A DNA stretch of 64,000 nucleotides from Episyrphus balteatus (GCF_945859705.1 NC_079134.1:158135718-158199717); one strand, 5' to 3'. Shown: positions 46,650-59,437, counted from the stretch's first letter. Made by a program: numbers and translations. Notes: a model not told the origin generated them from the sequence alone.

Positions 46650-47240
46650 TTTGCCATAAATTTTAAAACGCTTATATGGAGCGCAATATATATCGCTAGC
46701 TGCTGCCATACCGGAAGACATGATGCATTGACGTCTCAAATGGAGAGCCGTATCTAATTTATTGGACGATTTGCATATCGCATTAGGGTGCTTTTTTAAT
46801 TAATGAGCTCTACTCAGGCCACCGAACGATGGGACGGGTGTCCGAAAATAATCGGCCAAATAGTTAACTGCCGCCGATAAAAAGTTTTTATTTTAAAAGC
46901 GGGACAACACATCGTCATCGTGTTGTTGGCAATGGAATAAAGTTGCGGGCACGGGACTTAAAACGTTGGGAGGGAGAATTGATTAAGACGTGTCAGGCCC
47001 TGGGGCAAGAAACAATTTGACAGAATCTTTAACGTGCGCAAGGAGCAACACATAAGGATTGCATGCATGCGCTTGCTCTTCAAAGCAGGAAATGTGTTTG
47101 GCAAAATTAGGTGATGGTTTTATTTGTTGATCTAGTTAGCTTCTGGTTACTGCTGCTTCTGATACCTATAGCCAATCAAAGCATCGCTATCAGTGCGTGT
47201 CGAAAGTTGCATGCACGCGTCAGGAGCGTTGTCGCTGACG
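46650..47240. promoter_or_regulatory. Enhancer-like segment with homeodomain/POU words
   Basis: Mixed-composition DNA without coding potential. It contains ATTTGCAT (octamer, POU type, near 46769), TTTAATTAATGAG (46795-46807), CCGATAAAAAGTTTTTATTT (46875-46894, Hox/Caudal type) and GGATTGCATGCATGCG (47057-47072). The texture resembles conserved non-coding elements. Inference only. Confidence 0.3.
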
Positions 47241-47487
47241 ATGCAGAATATCTACAAAAACATATCTGTACTTAGATGAAAAATAAAAAACCGAAAAATA
47301 AAAAAAAAAAAAACATTTCGGAACCATGTTAAGTTCATTATTTTTTCGAGTTTATCGCTTTGACGTTTTTATTAATTGACATAACATGTGCGATTCATAG
47401 TGTGGTTGGTTTGGTACCACTCGTGACGTGCAACGTCAGTTGCAGTTCTCTTATATATTTTTTCTTCCTGCAGACTCTTGACTTCGA

Positions 47488-47517
47488 CTTGGTGTTGTGT
47501 TGTGTTGTGTGTTGTTG
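47488..47517 (+). repeat. TTGTG microsatellite
   Basis: TTGGTGTTGTGTTGTGTTG followed by TGTGTTGTTG: about five TTGTG-type units. Confidence 0.75.
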
Positions 47518-48127
47518 TATTAATATTAAGTTGTAATGTTTATGACCGCAAATTTGATCAGAGGTGTAATCAGATGTAAATGGAATTAAATGAGGACATT
47601 GTTGTGTGTCACGATTGGTGAAAATGTCAGCCAAATGTAATGACATTTTGAAACTTAATTGATAGAAAATTTCAGGACATTCGAACAACTATGTGTACAC
47701 CATATTTGTCTATTGGATGGTTGTGAGCTCATGCTGTGAAGAAATTGATGGTGAACTTGTTTTCTGAAGTTTTTTTAAATACTCATTTATGTTTGAGTTT
47801 GACGTTTGATATACATACATAAGTAAAAAGAGGGAGACGTGAGCAGTTGGATATAGTTTAGGTTTTAGAGGGAGATACTTAAAAGATTGAATTTAGTTTA
47901 GTTCACAAAAGGAGTGAACATGTTTGTTACAGTAGAAAACAAAAAAGAAAAAGCACACGTCAATTTCATGATGCACTCGAATTCTTAAACCGTCATTTTT
48001 CTTCTAATTCAATCAAGTCACTTTTCAGATAAAATGTCAAATGTTATATTTTGATTTTTTACTCCGGCAAACTTTCCCAAAATGTCAAATGTCAAAACAC
48101 ACACAACACTTATAAGAATTAATAGGT

Positions 48128-48243
48128 CTGTCCCAGACTTTTTGTGCACTAAATTAGGCAGCCTGTCAAATTAATGAGAGTTGGGAGAGAATTCTCTCAG
48201 AAGGAAATAAAACTACGAAAGACTGCCAAAAAGTCTGGAACAA
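48128..48243. mobile_element. Small MITE with CAGACTTTTTG arms
   Basis: TGTCCCAGACTTTTTG (48129-48144) is inverted at 48227-48242 as CAAAAAGTCTGGAACA, with one mismatch in 16. Non-coding. An outer AATAGGTCTG word resembles the inverse of CGGACCTAAT at 48591-48600, so a larger element to about 48600 is possible. Confidence 0.5.
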
Positions 48244-48899
48244 AATGAACACCATTATTCAACACAATTTCATATTTTATGCTTAATTCGATAAACATTA
48301 ACACTTTTTTAATGCAAAAACCACGTAAACGCGATTCAATTTAAAAATCACTCTAATTTGATTTGTTTTCATCTTTATTTATTTGTTTGACATAGAATAC
48401 GTCAACTTTTCATTTGACAGAACTCATATTTCTGCCGGAAGAAATTCTTTGGGCTAAATTTGTCAGGGTGGGGAAATTTTTTACTCTCTCGTGAGCGCTC
48501 TCTTCTACACAATTTTTGAAGTTGGGAACAGACTCTGACCAAAAATAACCAAATATTACTAAATTTGGCAGTTTAAAACTGAGTGTGGAACGGACCTAAT
48601 ATATTTTTGTTTTGTTGAACATAGGTGGCGGTTGTGTCACATGAAAGTAATAAGAGAGAATGTCAAAAAACGTAGAAGAAGAAATTCTATTGCGACTTGC
48701 TGCTTATTGGTTCTTTCTTTTCGATTTTCGAAGGGTAATCTCCTTTTTCAGTTCAAGACATTGTTTTAGATATTTGCTTGAAAAAAAACCTTAGGAAAGC
48801 AATCGCATGACAATTGACATAACCGAAGAAGGTTCTTCAAATTTCGTGAGAGACTCAAGAACATCACTGCTATTCCAAGCTTGATAGCTCTACTTATAA

Positions 48900-49027
48900 T
48901 TTTTTGCTTCTATTAAGCTTTATAGAAGCAACGGTGCCATCTGTAAAGCTTTATAGAAGCAAAATTATTAGCTTCTATTAAGCTTTATAGAAGCAACGGT
49001 GCCATCTGTAAAGCTTCATAGAAGCAA
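48900..49027. mobile_element. 87-bp MITE family, tandem double copy (copy 4)
   Basis: GCTTCTATTAAGCTTTATAG then AAGCAACGGTGCCATCTGTA occurs twice head to tail, starting at 48906 and 48971 (65-bp period), each closed by AAGCTT[TC]ATAGAAGCAA. The CCC/GGG termini are lost. Confidence 0.75.
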
Positions 49028-51149
49028 TCTACTGTGAGACTAGGTACTTCGATGTTCATAGATGACTTGTGATTCGCGTTCCTTGATGAATACTCCACAT
49101 AAGACTGCCCTTCCATATTCATGATCAAGTGTCTTCGCATAACATGTCAATAATTTTGTTTTAAATTTCTTCGAGAAAGCCTTGAGAAAAGGAGAAAAAG
49201 TGGAGGAAAAGGAGAGTGAATCGCGATGGGATCGACAGAAAAATTGGGCATATTTGCTTAATTGGACAATTGGAATAAATTAGGCTATATTGAGCTAATT
49301 TGGGCTAAAATCAACTCAATTAAGTAGGCGAACCTAATAATGAGCCACTATTTGTACTAACTCACGAACTCAAAATTAAACAAACAGTTTAAATATAAGT
49401 TTATTTTAGGTGGAGTCGTTAGAGGGTTTCATTCACCTACTTTATTGATACATGTTAGCTCCAAGGCCCCTTTGATCTGTAACAGCTGAAAACAAAAAAC
49501 TATTATCTTTTATAATTTTGTTTGTTTCACGCAAAAAAAAAAAGGTCAAGTCAATCTTATTCGATCTGCTGGGGTTTATTATTACATGCAATCACGCACT
49601 TGGAGGCAAAACAACATGCGTTGTCATATTTGGACATGTTTCCTCCGAAAAACCGATTCAGGCAAATTCAATAAAACCGAACTACAAAATTATAACCAAT
49701 TAATCAAATATAGTCCGCACAGAAAACAATTCAAATTTATAGCCTAACACCACCTGTTGTTACGTAGTAGACGCATGTACACGATATTTATGAATATCTA
49801 TTCTCTCATAGAGTTTTTTTTTTCTCAGTTAACCATCAACATTCCAAGATGTGAATATGGTTTCTTTAACAAAAAATAAAAAATAAGTCGACATTACCTA
49901 TACCTACTTTGGTTGCCCTGCAGCTAAATTAAAATAAAATCAAATTAGGTTACATTGAGAGTTCTATAACAGCGAGCGATCGAAATCGAGAGTGATCACC
50001 TCCAACCGCAAATCTGGTCACGCTGTTTTATCTCAGCAACACTAGACATTCAGTCGCTCTGTTTGTCTACTGCAATATGTGTCTATAAACATCAAGACAC
50101 TTTGTTAACCACAGCAGTAGGTACTCGTATAAGTATCTAGTATAACTCTAGATCATGATTTCAATGTACTAGAGTGAAAGAGAGACATATTTTGTTTTGT
50201 TTTTGGGCAGTTTTATGTTGTGATTTTTTTGGTGGCTAAAATAGCTGCAGCTGTTTGTCCTTGGGGAAGAACGTGGTAGTTTTAGGATCGTGGTAATCTG
50301 TTAACCACAAACAACGAGATGGAAATGCTGCTGCCGAACGAGATATAAAAATTAGTTCAGTTCAATCGTGTGCAATTATATTCGTTATTTTCTGTTTAAA
50401 ATTACTCCCCTAGCGAGAGAACTTTTAAGATAATTTAAAATGAAAATAAATTTAAAAATAATTTGCTTTAAGTTGGGGCTAACACGAAATGAAAAAAAAA
50501 AAAAATAAACATCAAACAATCTTAAGAGTAAGGCAAGCTTTAAACAAATTCCTTGATTAGAGCAATACAGTACTCGCGCTTTGTACAGCTGGTTCTATTA
50601 GAAACCTCTAAGGAATTTGTGTTCAACAAATTTCGCAACTAATTGCCCATGGGAGTGTATTAATTTAAGTAAGTCACATTTTATTCTTAGTCGTTTAAAG
50701 TTTCGTTCTATTTACTGTCAATTGTTTTTTTTTTGTTAACATAAATGTTATCATTATCAGCTTTGGCAAGTAAATAGCTTTGCTTGCTTTGGCAAGTAAT
50801 GGGATGTGATTTTGTGTTAAGGTCAAGGTGTTAAGGTCAACATAGTCAAATAGAATAGCTATGAAATGAAGTATGTGCGGACCCTTAAACACCTACAGTT
50901 TTATACTGAAATCTAAAATGCCTTATGGGAACTCACAAAGCTCACTATTCATCGTCTCTGAATAGGTTTTTGAGCCTCTGAGGCTTTGAACGCTGGAGCA
51001 ATTCCGGCCTTAATCTTTTTAACACGGGCCACTCGTAGCTGCCATTTATTTAATCATCACTACCTGGCTACTAAAGTTAAACAAGCTTTCTACACCATTT
51101 GGTAAAAGCTACATGCCAGCCACGCAACTTACCAAATAATCTAGTACAT
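49028..51149. other. AT-rich non-coding DNA
   Basis: No gene recognised. Confidence 0.55.
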
Positions 51150-51265
51150 GTCATTCGAAGAATTGTTTTTCGATGATTTTTTCGAATGTTTTCATTCGAA
51201 GAATTATTGCTCGATGAATTGTTTTTACGATAAATTATGTTAGAAGAATTGTTATCCGACGAAAA
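51150..51265. repeat. Degenerate TCGAAGAATTGTTTT tandem array
   Basis: Variants of TTCGAAGAATTGTTTTTCGA recur with a period of about 20 bp (51155, 51203, 51220 and 51243), ending CCGACGAAAAATTTG. Confidence 0.6.
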
Positions 51266-53937
51266 ATTTGTATTGATAAATCGAAGGTATACCTATTAAT
51301 TCGAAGTATTTTCCTTTTATATCCGCTTTGGGAACTTTTTTACCTACTTCCTTAGAATGCAGTTAGGTTCCACTTAAAAAAAAGCTTACGTTAAAAATAC
51401 AGTAGATAATGCTGGTATCGTTTATGTCAATTTATTGCATTCACACACATTAAATGCATCAGAGCTCTAGAAGGGACCAGAGATGAACAAAATGCGGATT
51501 AGACCAACTAGGTTACATAATCTAGAGTAATTTATAACAGGTATCCTAATTTTCATCTTCCGTTCATTATGTCTTAGAAAATCTGTCTACATTCTTGAAC
51601 AACCAGATTTTTCCCCTAATGACCCATTTGAAAAATATGAATTTAAAAAATGCAATCTCTTCCTGTTAAGTCACAAATAGTGTTAACATCATTTTTAATT
51701 TGTCTTAACCAACCATAACTGCGTGATGCTTAATAGCTCTGAGTAATTTGGAAGTTGGGCTGGGAATCAGATAAAAACACTTTTTCGTTCCCACGAAATC
51801 ATAAAAAATACCAAGCAATTATAGGTATAGTTTAACTGCTTAAGGGAAATAATTATTAGTACGACAAATGCACGTCTTGTGAAAATTATCTTAAAATCAC
51901 TTTCAAGATAGGTTACAATATACACTGGGGAATGCAACTCCTATAATTCCTTTCAAAGATTTTTTTTTTTGCAAACTAAAAAGCTCAAAGACATATTTTT
52001 CATAACAAGTCTAACCATTTTTAGTTATTTTTTGTTAATATGTTGTTGCAAAACTGAAAATTGAGTTGTTAAACATTTGCAATTGCACAGTTTTGTTCGT
52101 AGTTATCTTGGCTACGTGAATGCTGGCGCAGAATTCAAGTGGAAAACAACTTTCTTTGAAGAAGATTATTATTACATGGACAATTATTTTAGCTGCTGCT
52201 GTCCAGACATCTATCTAATAATGCACATTCACCGTTCGCAAAAAGAAAAGGAACTTCCTCACACATTTTTTTTTCGACTCAAACAACAACAAAAATCTAT
52301 CCATAATGTGACTTCCTCGTTACATAATAACCGCATTTTGTTTGTTTTTTCTTTGTATTTGTTTATTTTTGAGACAAGGATGTGCAAATAATCTTTAAGG
52401 ACTGGTCATTTCCTTGGTAGATTTCTTATTCCTGTTTACGAAAAAAAAAAAGAAAGACTTCCTCGTACACAAAAGCGCCCATAACACCACCCATAACTCA
52501 CTAGCTGTGCTCTAAAGACACGCTCCAACAACTTCAATAAAAAGCGACATACAATTCGATTCGATCATCGTGTTGTTGTTCATCGTGTATAAACACACAC
52601 ATTTGGTCAGTGGATCGCAGATACATTTCACATGATCATTCTCTCTCAACAAACTGCTGGATGGATTTTATTTGAAGACCATGAGATACGAGAGACGAGA
52701 CGCGCATTTTTTTTGTATACCCAATAGAGATGCACTTGGATTATAAACCCCCCGAAGAATACAAAACAAAACAAACCTGAATCAGCATACCTCTCTATAT
52801 AGTATACATGACGACGACTTGAGTATGCGTCAGTCCAAAAAAAACATCAACTTTATGGAAGCTTGAGTTGCAATGTTTATATCCCACATACCGTCACGAA
52901 GAAGATTAGCCGGCATTTGGCCGTAAAGTGTGTAGTCACGAGATGTCTGTTGCGAATATTAATGACAACAGATTGATTGCTGCCTGCAAAACCGGGCATA
53001 CACAAAAGTGATCAATGGGATGTTAAAATGAATGTTTCCCATGGGAGGTTTTGTTATTTTTGAAGTTTGTTTTTGAATGAAAAATAAGGAATATAAACAT
53101 TGAATATTATGTAGTGGCCTTGGTAATCATCATTAACCTAGTGAAATTGAATAAAATATAAGAGTTATTCCAGGGTATAATGACCTCCTAAATGTAATAA
53201 ATTATTTTTTATTGATTTTATCTCATCGATAAGCTTTCGATTAAGATTGACATGGATTCAGTATAATATCGATGTGAAATGTGATATAATCGGAGTTAAA
53301 TTTTAAAAACTGCAAGGTAAGTTTAAATGGATAATTAAAAAGTGTATTTATTGATCTAAAGCGGGAATTACAGAAAAATAAATGTAAATAAAGTGGCAGT
53401 TGAATAGTCAGTCAGTGATGGGACGATGAACCTTATTACTTGGGATATATTGCATCAGGGTGGTCTTAAAAAAAAAAAAACATTGAGAACGTGTAATAAA
53501 CTAGTTGAGTCGAAATCCGAATGAAGAGAAAATTTTATCATTTAAATTTTTTTATACTGCAGACCGAGAGCACACAGCGAATTTTGGGCGAGGAGATATA
53601 ACCAAAAAACAGCTTATATCTTGAGTTTTGAGTTCTATTGATCGCATCGTCAAGATTGATGTCTTCATCAGGTCTAGGAAAAATAGGAATGCATAAGTCC
53701 TTATAATATTTAGAATGTGTGTGTTAAAAACTATATAAGGCGGCGATTTAAAGCTGCCAGACTTCTGAATTCGTTTTTAGAATGCATAAGGCTATAAAAC
53801 TGCTAACTCACAAAAAAAAAAAAACCGAACCTCCCGTCTAGAGAAACAAAAAATATTTAGGTCTGCCTTTGTAAATCTTACAATTAAGATGTATGAACAT
53901 AAACATTATTATAAACATTGTTGATATTAATTGTTCA
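51266..53937. other. AT-rich non-coding DNA
   Basis: No gene recognised. The frame 52077-52391 (+) has no domain and an expected chance length. A mixed-composition patch at 52890-53000 contains GATTGATTGC and TAATGACA, homeodomain-type words. Confidence 0.5.
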
Positions 53938-53947
53938 GCAATAGAAA

Positions 53948-54034
53948 GTTTGTATTACTTGTTTAAGTTTTCTATAGAAAAAAAAGTTACTCATACACCA
54001 CAGTGACTCATATTTAAACAGGTGATGTACATAA
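53948..54034 (+). repeat. Direct repeat with ACACCACAGTGAC, copy A
   Basis: GTTTGTATTACTTG, AAAGTTACTCATACACCACA, GTGACTCATATTTAAACAGG, GATGTACAT. Diverged counterpart at 54408-54488. Confidence 0.6.
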
Positions 54035-54074
54035 AATGTTACAAAAAGCTACAGCGATTAGGCTCGATCAGAAC

Positions 54075-54200
54075 AAAAAAAAAACATATCGGAGAGTCAA
54101 TTTCCCCCCCACCTCTTCTTATGGCGGGAGGGGCAACGTTTTCTTAAATTACCCTCATGTAAATAAAAAAACAAAGTATTTACAGTACACAGTAATACTT
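54075..54200. repeat. C/G-rich repeat, inverse of the 2.95-3.04 kb block
   Basis: On the minus strand GAAAACGTTGCCCCTCCCGC parallels GAAAACTGCCCCTCCCACCC near 2990, and both have TTACTGT further upstream on that strand. Diverged; family unknown. Confidence 0.35.
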
Positions 54201-54407
54201 TCAATATAGCATTATATTTTTTGAATGCGGAAACCCTGGATAATGGATTTTACAAAATAAATTGTTTTTTTAGCTTAATCGAAATTTTGATTATGATATT
54301 TTTATCATAAGACCTCGGACCTCAAAATTTTCCATGGATACGAATATACATAATATGTACATATATGTTTGTTCTTTGCTTAGAAATTATCTTACTATCG
54401 AAAAAGA

Positions 54408-54488
54408 GTTTGTATTAAAGTTTTTCTTTCCAAAATTGTTACGTATACACCACAGTGACCAGCATCTTCATATTAAGATGTACATGAA
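54408..54488 (+). repeat. Direct repeat with ACACCACAGTGAC, copy B
   Basis: GTTTGTATTAAAG, TTGTTACGTATACACCACAG, TGACCAGC and AAGATGTACAT align to copy A in the same order, about 460 bp away. Confidence 0.6.
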
Positions 54489-55306
54489 TATTATTTTTTG
54501 AACTTTAATGGTAGGGTGGAGTAGGGATGGTTATATTGAGAGCACGTTGCATTATACAGTTAAGAATAATTGAACACCTATCCTTTTCACAATTTTAGTG
54601 AGACAAAATATTGAAGAAGAATACCATCAGATTTGGATCTGAATAAGCAATTTCATTTTAAATAGAGTAGCATTTATACCTAAATATGTACATTTGGTAC
54701 CATCTTGACACAACATCTGTTTCTGAGTAAATAAGCTCACAAGAAGGCTGCTGGCTGCCATGTGTCGAAATATTAGGTTTTCACCATTTGGTGTAACCAA
54801 CTATATTATTGGAATGTTTTTTTTCTAAACATTCCCTAAATTCCGGGGCTTGCTCATGTATAAAATGCCATGTAAATATAAAATTCATACTGTGCGACTG
54901 AGTATTCGAACGGAATTAATCATTTTTCTATTCAAAATTATTAATTTTAAATGTGTTGTCGAAATAACTATGTATAAGCTATGTTCAACATATTGCAACC
55001 AACCAACTATTTTTGTTTCAAAAACATAAACCATCAACCCAAGTAAAAAAGGATAGCTTAAAAATCTTAAATAGACTAAAACAGTCAAATCTCAAAAGGA
55101 AGAAAATAATATAACAAAATAAACAAAAGAGCTGAAAATCGAACTTGAAAATAGAAAAAAAGAAAGTTTTATGATATTTTCCTTATTGTATTTAATTTTG
55201 TCAAAAAAAAAACAGATTGTTTGATGATTTATTCAAAAATCCCAAGAACTAACTTTCTAGAAACCCAATTTTAGATAAACAGTACCAAAATTTAAAAATT
55301 TTTTAA

Positions 55307-55421
55307 GACCTGTAGTCCAAAATGCGTTTCGCCCGGATACAACAGTTGGGCTCATTAGTTAAATGCTGTTGTACTCTTTCTATAACGCAAAATGTTGGTC
55401 GATGATTACCGACTACAGGTC
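55307..55421. mobile_element. 115-bp MITE-like inverted repeat, GACCTGTAGTC ends
   Basis: GACCTGTAGTC at the left is perfectly inverted at the right (GACTACAGGTC). Interrupted further matches follow (AAAATGCGTTTCG against CGCAAAATG; ACAACAG against CTGTTGT). Non-coding. Confidence 0.65.
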
Positions 55422-56785
55422 AACAAAACTTTTTAAATTGAAATTGAAAGCCGACAAAACATAAACAAAAATTATGAATTTATTTTCATTATTTTAGTTT
55501 TCTGTTTTCTTTCTTCTTAGTACCAAAATTGTTAGGTTGGTTTGTTTCACATACTCCTGTAGATTTCAAAAGACATATATCCGCAGATAATATATTTCAA
55601 CATTCAAAGTATACTGTTCCTCCAAGGAAACAATTTGCAATAGAAAAAAAAAAAAACAGAATATCTATGGCACAGATCATAGTTTCTGTTGATTAATTTG
55701 TGAAGGTTAATTGAACATCTAAAGAATTATTAGCAAATATTGTCTAAATTCCCACGCAATACATTGGGCAAAACTGCTGCTCATTATTATTCAACAATAC
55801 ACAAACTAAGAAGAAACCAAATATAAAGCCAAACCCTGAATAATGAAAAAAAAAACCTTTGTAATCTTAAGTTTCAGAGTTATATTTTTAGTTATCATTA
55901 TTTTTTATTGATGAAGGTCAATTTATGGTAGGCATCTATCGAAATCAAAATCACGACTACAAAACATTGCTCATCGTCACGAACAAACAAATTCTTTTAA
56001 GAATTCTCATCTTAAGGAAATAATAATAATAATTTATTATATCTCCGCTTGTGCTCATTCTGTCTACAATGAGCAAGCAGCCACCCAGCTTTACTCGCTG
56101 CCGCCTCAAATTACTGATAAAAATCTTCACTATGATCTTTACTCCTCCTCTTTATGAATTCCGTTTGAGATGATGTGTATTGCAAATATAATTTAAATAA
56201 ATCGTGGGTTGAGCCCATCGATTCTATCAAAACCAATAATGTGCAACATCTCAATCAAAAAAATGATGACAAAACATCACTTCAAGAACTTTTGCTCTGT
56301 CACGATGTCAAATACAACAAAATTCTTTAACAGCAATTGAAACTATGAAATAATAATAATAGACCTCGTGTGACTTCAAAGCCAATCATTAAAAAAAAAC
56401 GTGATGTCATTCTCATATTTTTTTTTCACTATTTCCTTCAATATCAATTTTTCATATTTTTTTAAATGGAAAAATTACGAAACAGACGAATTAACCTATT
56501 TTATGGGAATATCAGAAATAAAAATCCGAGAGGTGTATTACGTGTGTTATATGAATTACTAAAATATCCTATTTTTCTTTATAAGGATAAATTGAATAAA
56601 TAGTTATTCAGAAATAAATACTTGTAACTGTTACAGTTTTTCATTGATTGTGATAAAAATTTACTTCATGGAGGTTCCCCGACTCCAAATGAAGCCCGAA
56701 ATGGACTATTTGCTGTTTTTATTTTTTTAACTTACATAACAAACCATATTCATTCATTGAAAATTGTGTGTTTAGATTTTTATTC
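55422..56785. other. AT-rich non-coding DNA
   Basis: No gene recognised. ATAATAATAATAATTTATTAT lies near 56022-56042. Confidence 0.5.
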
Positions 56786-56795
56786 CCATGGCACG

Positions 56796-56865
56796 TAGCA
56801 CAGATAGATATGAGATACATATCTCATACATAGATACACAGATTTCAGATCTAGATAAAGATACA
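56796..56865. promoter_or_regulatory. GATA-motif cluster
   Basis: At least six GATA/TATC words occur within 70 bp (CAGATAGATATGAGATACAT, ATCTCATACATAGATACACA, CTAGATAAAGATAC), including the near-palindrome TATGAGATACATATCTCATA (56808-56827). A plausible GATA-factor target or simply a simple-repeat relic. Confidence 0.35.
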
Positions 56866-57445
56866 AACTGCCCAAAAGAAGTAAACGTGCTCATATACTC
56901 GAGTATACTTTGGGTTGCTTGTGAGTTTATGCTGCTACCACCGCACCGGCAGGCCGGGACTTGGCTCAAAAGGAAGCTAAAACATTTCCACAAAAGCATG
57001 GCAATCGTTTTATCCAAACACGATCGTAACATAAATCCGATGCCCACATGGACCACTTAAGCTTATTTTGGACCAAAGACCACGACGACGAGGGAGAGAT
57101 ATAACGACGACAAATATACACCGTTATATGTGCCGCCTGGACCCTGCCATGACAATAATTTCTTTCATTTAACCATTGCTGACAGATCATATATGTATGA
57201 TGTTGAGAGAACTGACCGACCGGTTGTCTCCTAACTTAAGTGCTGCGCCACATAAACCATAATAAATTTTTGGCTGGTTTTAGTTGGTGTTTGTCGCATA
57301 TCGATCGGCTGCATTACACAAAAAGTCCTAGATGTGATATTTGAGAGTGATTGGTGCTGTGTTGCTGTGACAGGCATTCGTATATAATCCAAATTCGTTG
57401 CCTTTCTTTCTTTTTTTTATTTGGAATATAATTAATGTGAATGTA

Positions 57446-57500
57446 CTCCTATAATGCTCGTATAATGCTCGTATAATGCTTGTTTAATACTCGTATATTG
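57446..57500 (+). repeat. 11-bp tandem repeat, five units
   Basis: CTCCTATAATG, CTCGTATAATG twice, CTTGTTTAATA, CTCGTATATTG. Confidence 0.9.
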
Positions 57501-58109
57501 TATTAGAATAATTTTTGTATGTTATAATATTAAACATGACAGAACAAACATAAGGCAAGCTACCGTTACTGTCTCTAGTCTCTTTGGCGAAGGGTTATGT
57601 AACATGTGAGATATGGACAGTAATTTATTTTTAAGGATCTAAACACGATTGTGTTGCAACGCAAGACTCAAATAGACATTTAATAGAAATGCGTTAAGCT
57701 GGCTATAAATCACTAGCAATTTTGTTGCTGGCAAGTTACTGACTTGCTCGTAGGGTGGCGCTATAAGCTTTGTGCATTTTTTGCAAATTTTATGTCATTT
57801 TACAGTGTTTAATATCCTGTTGAAGATAAATGAGACCTGCAATAGTGACCGAATTTGACGGAATTTTCATCTTATACGAATACACAAGCTCGGCTGATAT
57901 AACCCGGATTTAAAATTTAAGAGAATAAACTTATTACATTGTCCGAGATAGCATTATTATTATAAATATAAAATTTTCAGCTCTGAAAAAAGGTACAAGT
58001 TTTTATAAGAGTTGAAGTTAAAAGTTAGAGCCAATTGTTTTCAACATATTCATCATGGGCAGATTTCGAGCTAAGAACACAGAGAGTCTCTTATTTGCTG
58101 ATACATTCA
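57501..58109. other. Non-coding DNA
   Basis: No gene recognised. Confidence 0.5.
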
Positions 58110-58309
58110 TAACACTGGTCAACAAAATTTAACTTTTTTTTTCCACAAGAACCAAAATATACTTTTCTAGTAGTTTTTGGTGTGCTGAATCCGAATCTAA
58201 AGTCAGAAAAATTTGATTGGCCTTCGTTTTTGAAATATTACCGTTATAAAATGCTAAAAAAAACGTCATTTTGGCTGTTTTCGAGGTTCTGTTCTTATGT
58301 GGGGTAATC

Positions 58310-59437
58310 AAGGGGCACGGTAGTGCCCAGCCAAGTTCTCTAGCAACTTTGGCACTACACCCTTATTTACAGGAAACAACTCAGGCCATTTTCGACCCCC
58401 CTCTAACTTCCACACCAAAGACGCTAGAAATTTCAAACTCGCTACATTTATTGAGCTTGTCAAAACCAACCAACCAAAACCAACAAAATTTCAGCCTTTT
58501 ACGATGAGTAGTTTCTGAGATATAGGGCTTCAAAAATCGCAAAAACCGTAACTGACTGACTGACTGACTCACTCACTCACTCACTGACAGATCATCAAAA
58601 TTATGGAGAACTTCCCGTTAACGTAGAAACTTGAAATTTTACACGGTGATAGGGCTTGTGGTGTATACAAAGGGAAACATCGAAAATTTTAGATTTTCAA
58701 TTCAGGGGGCGTGGCATCCGCCCATTTCCGCTGAATTTTCATTAAATATAATATAGCACTTCTGATTATCGTAGAATCTTGAAATTTGGTAGAATGGTAG
58801 AGATGGTAGTTTATACAAAGGAAAAAAATTAAAATTTGAGAATTTCAGCCAGGGGGCGTGGCAACCGCCCATTTCCGCTGAATTATCATCAAATATTATA
58901 GAGCACTTCTGATTATCGTAGAATCTTGAAATTTGGTAGAATGGTAGAGCTGGTAGTTTATACAAAGGAAAAAGTTTAAAATTTGAGAATTTCAGCCAGG
59001 GGGCGTGGCAAACGCCCATTTTCACTGAATTTTCATCAAACATAGAGACTTTCAATTCTACAGCCATACCTACCTTGCAAAAAGTAGTGAAATCACAACA
59101 AAAACATTACTGTTAAAAAAGGAGCCAAGTTCTCCTATGTTTAAATTATGCTGGCACAAAAAGTACTGAGATGTAAAAGTGTACCAAGTTCTAAAGTTTG
59201 GGTTCAAATTCGTATCAATAAAATTTTGATTGTTTACTTGGCAATTTTTGAAATAACTTTAAAAATCGGTAATTAAAAGAAAAATTGTCAAGAGAACAAT
59301 CAAAATTTTATTGATACGAATTTGAACCCAAACTTTAGAACTTGGTACACTTTTACATCTCAGTACTTTTTGTGCCAGCATAATTTAAACATAGGAGAAC
59401 TTGGCTCCTTTTTTAACAGTAATGTTTTTGTTGTGAT
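58310..59437 (-). mobile_element. Helitron/Helentron-like insertion in the left arm of element B
   Basis: The left arm of element B stops after GTGGGGTAAT and resumes at TTCAGTATAAAC, matching the unbroken right arm, so about 1.13 kb was inserted without clear target duplication. Read on the minus strand the insert begins TCACAACAAAAACATTAC after GAA. It ends with the hairpin GGGCAC-TACC-GTGCCC followed by CTTGA and TTACCCC. It also contains a GACT/CTCA microsatellite (58552-58587) and 147-bp tandem units. TC start, 3' hairpin, central tandem repeats and a microsatellite recall non-autonomous Helitrons/Helentrons (DINE-1 type). The expected CTRR end is not exact, hence the moderate confidence. 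Confidence 0.55.
58660..59045. repeat. 147-bp tandem repeat, about 2.6 units
   Basis: TCTGATTATCGTAGAATCTT recurs at 58761 and 58908 (147-bp spacing). Each unit carries GTAGTTTATACAAAGGAAAA and CAGGGGGCGTGGCA[AT]. The minus-strand frame of 121 codons is a consequence of the unit length, a multiple of three. Confidence 0.92.

Noticed and set aside
52077..52391. 104-codon plus-strand frame
   Set aside because: Length is expected by chance in 64 kb of this composition; no motif or splice support.
58702..59067. 121-codon minus-strand frame with repeated GGCHAPWLKFSN segments
   Set aside because: The protein repeat simply mirrors the 147-bp DNA tandem unit, which is divisible by three.
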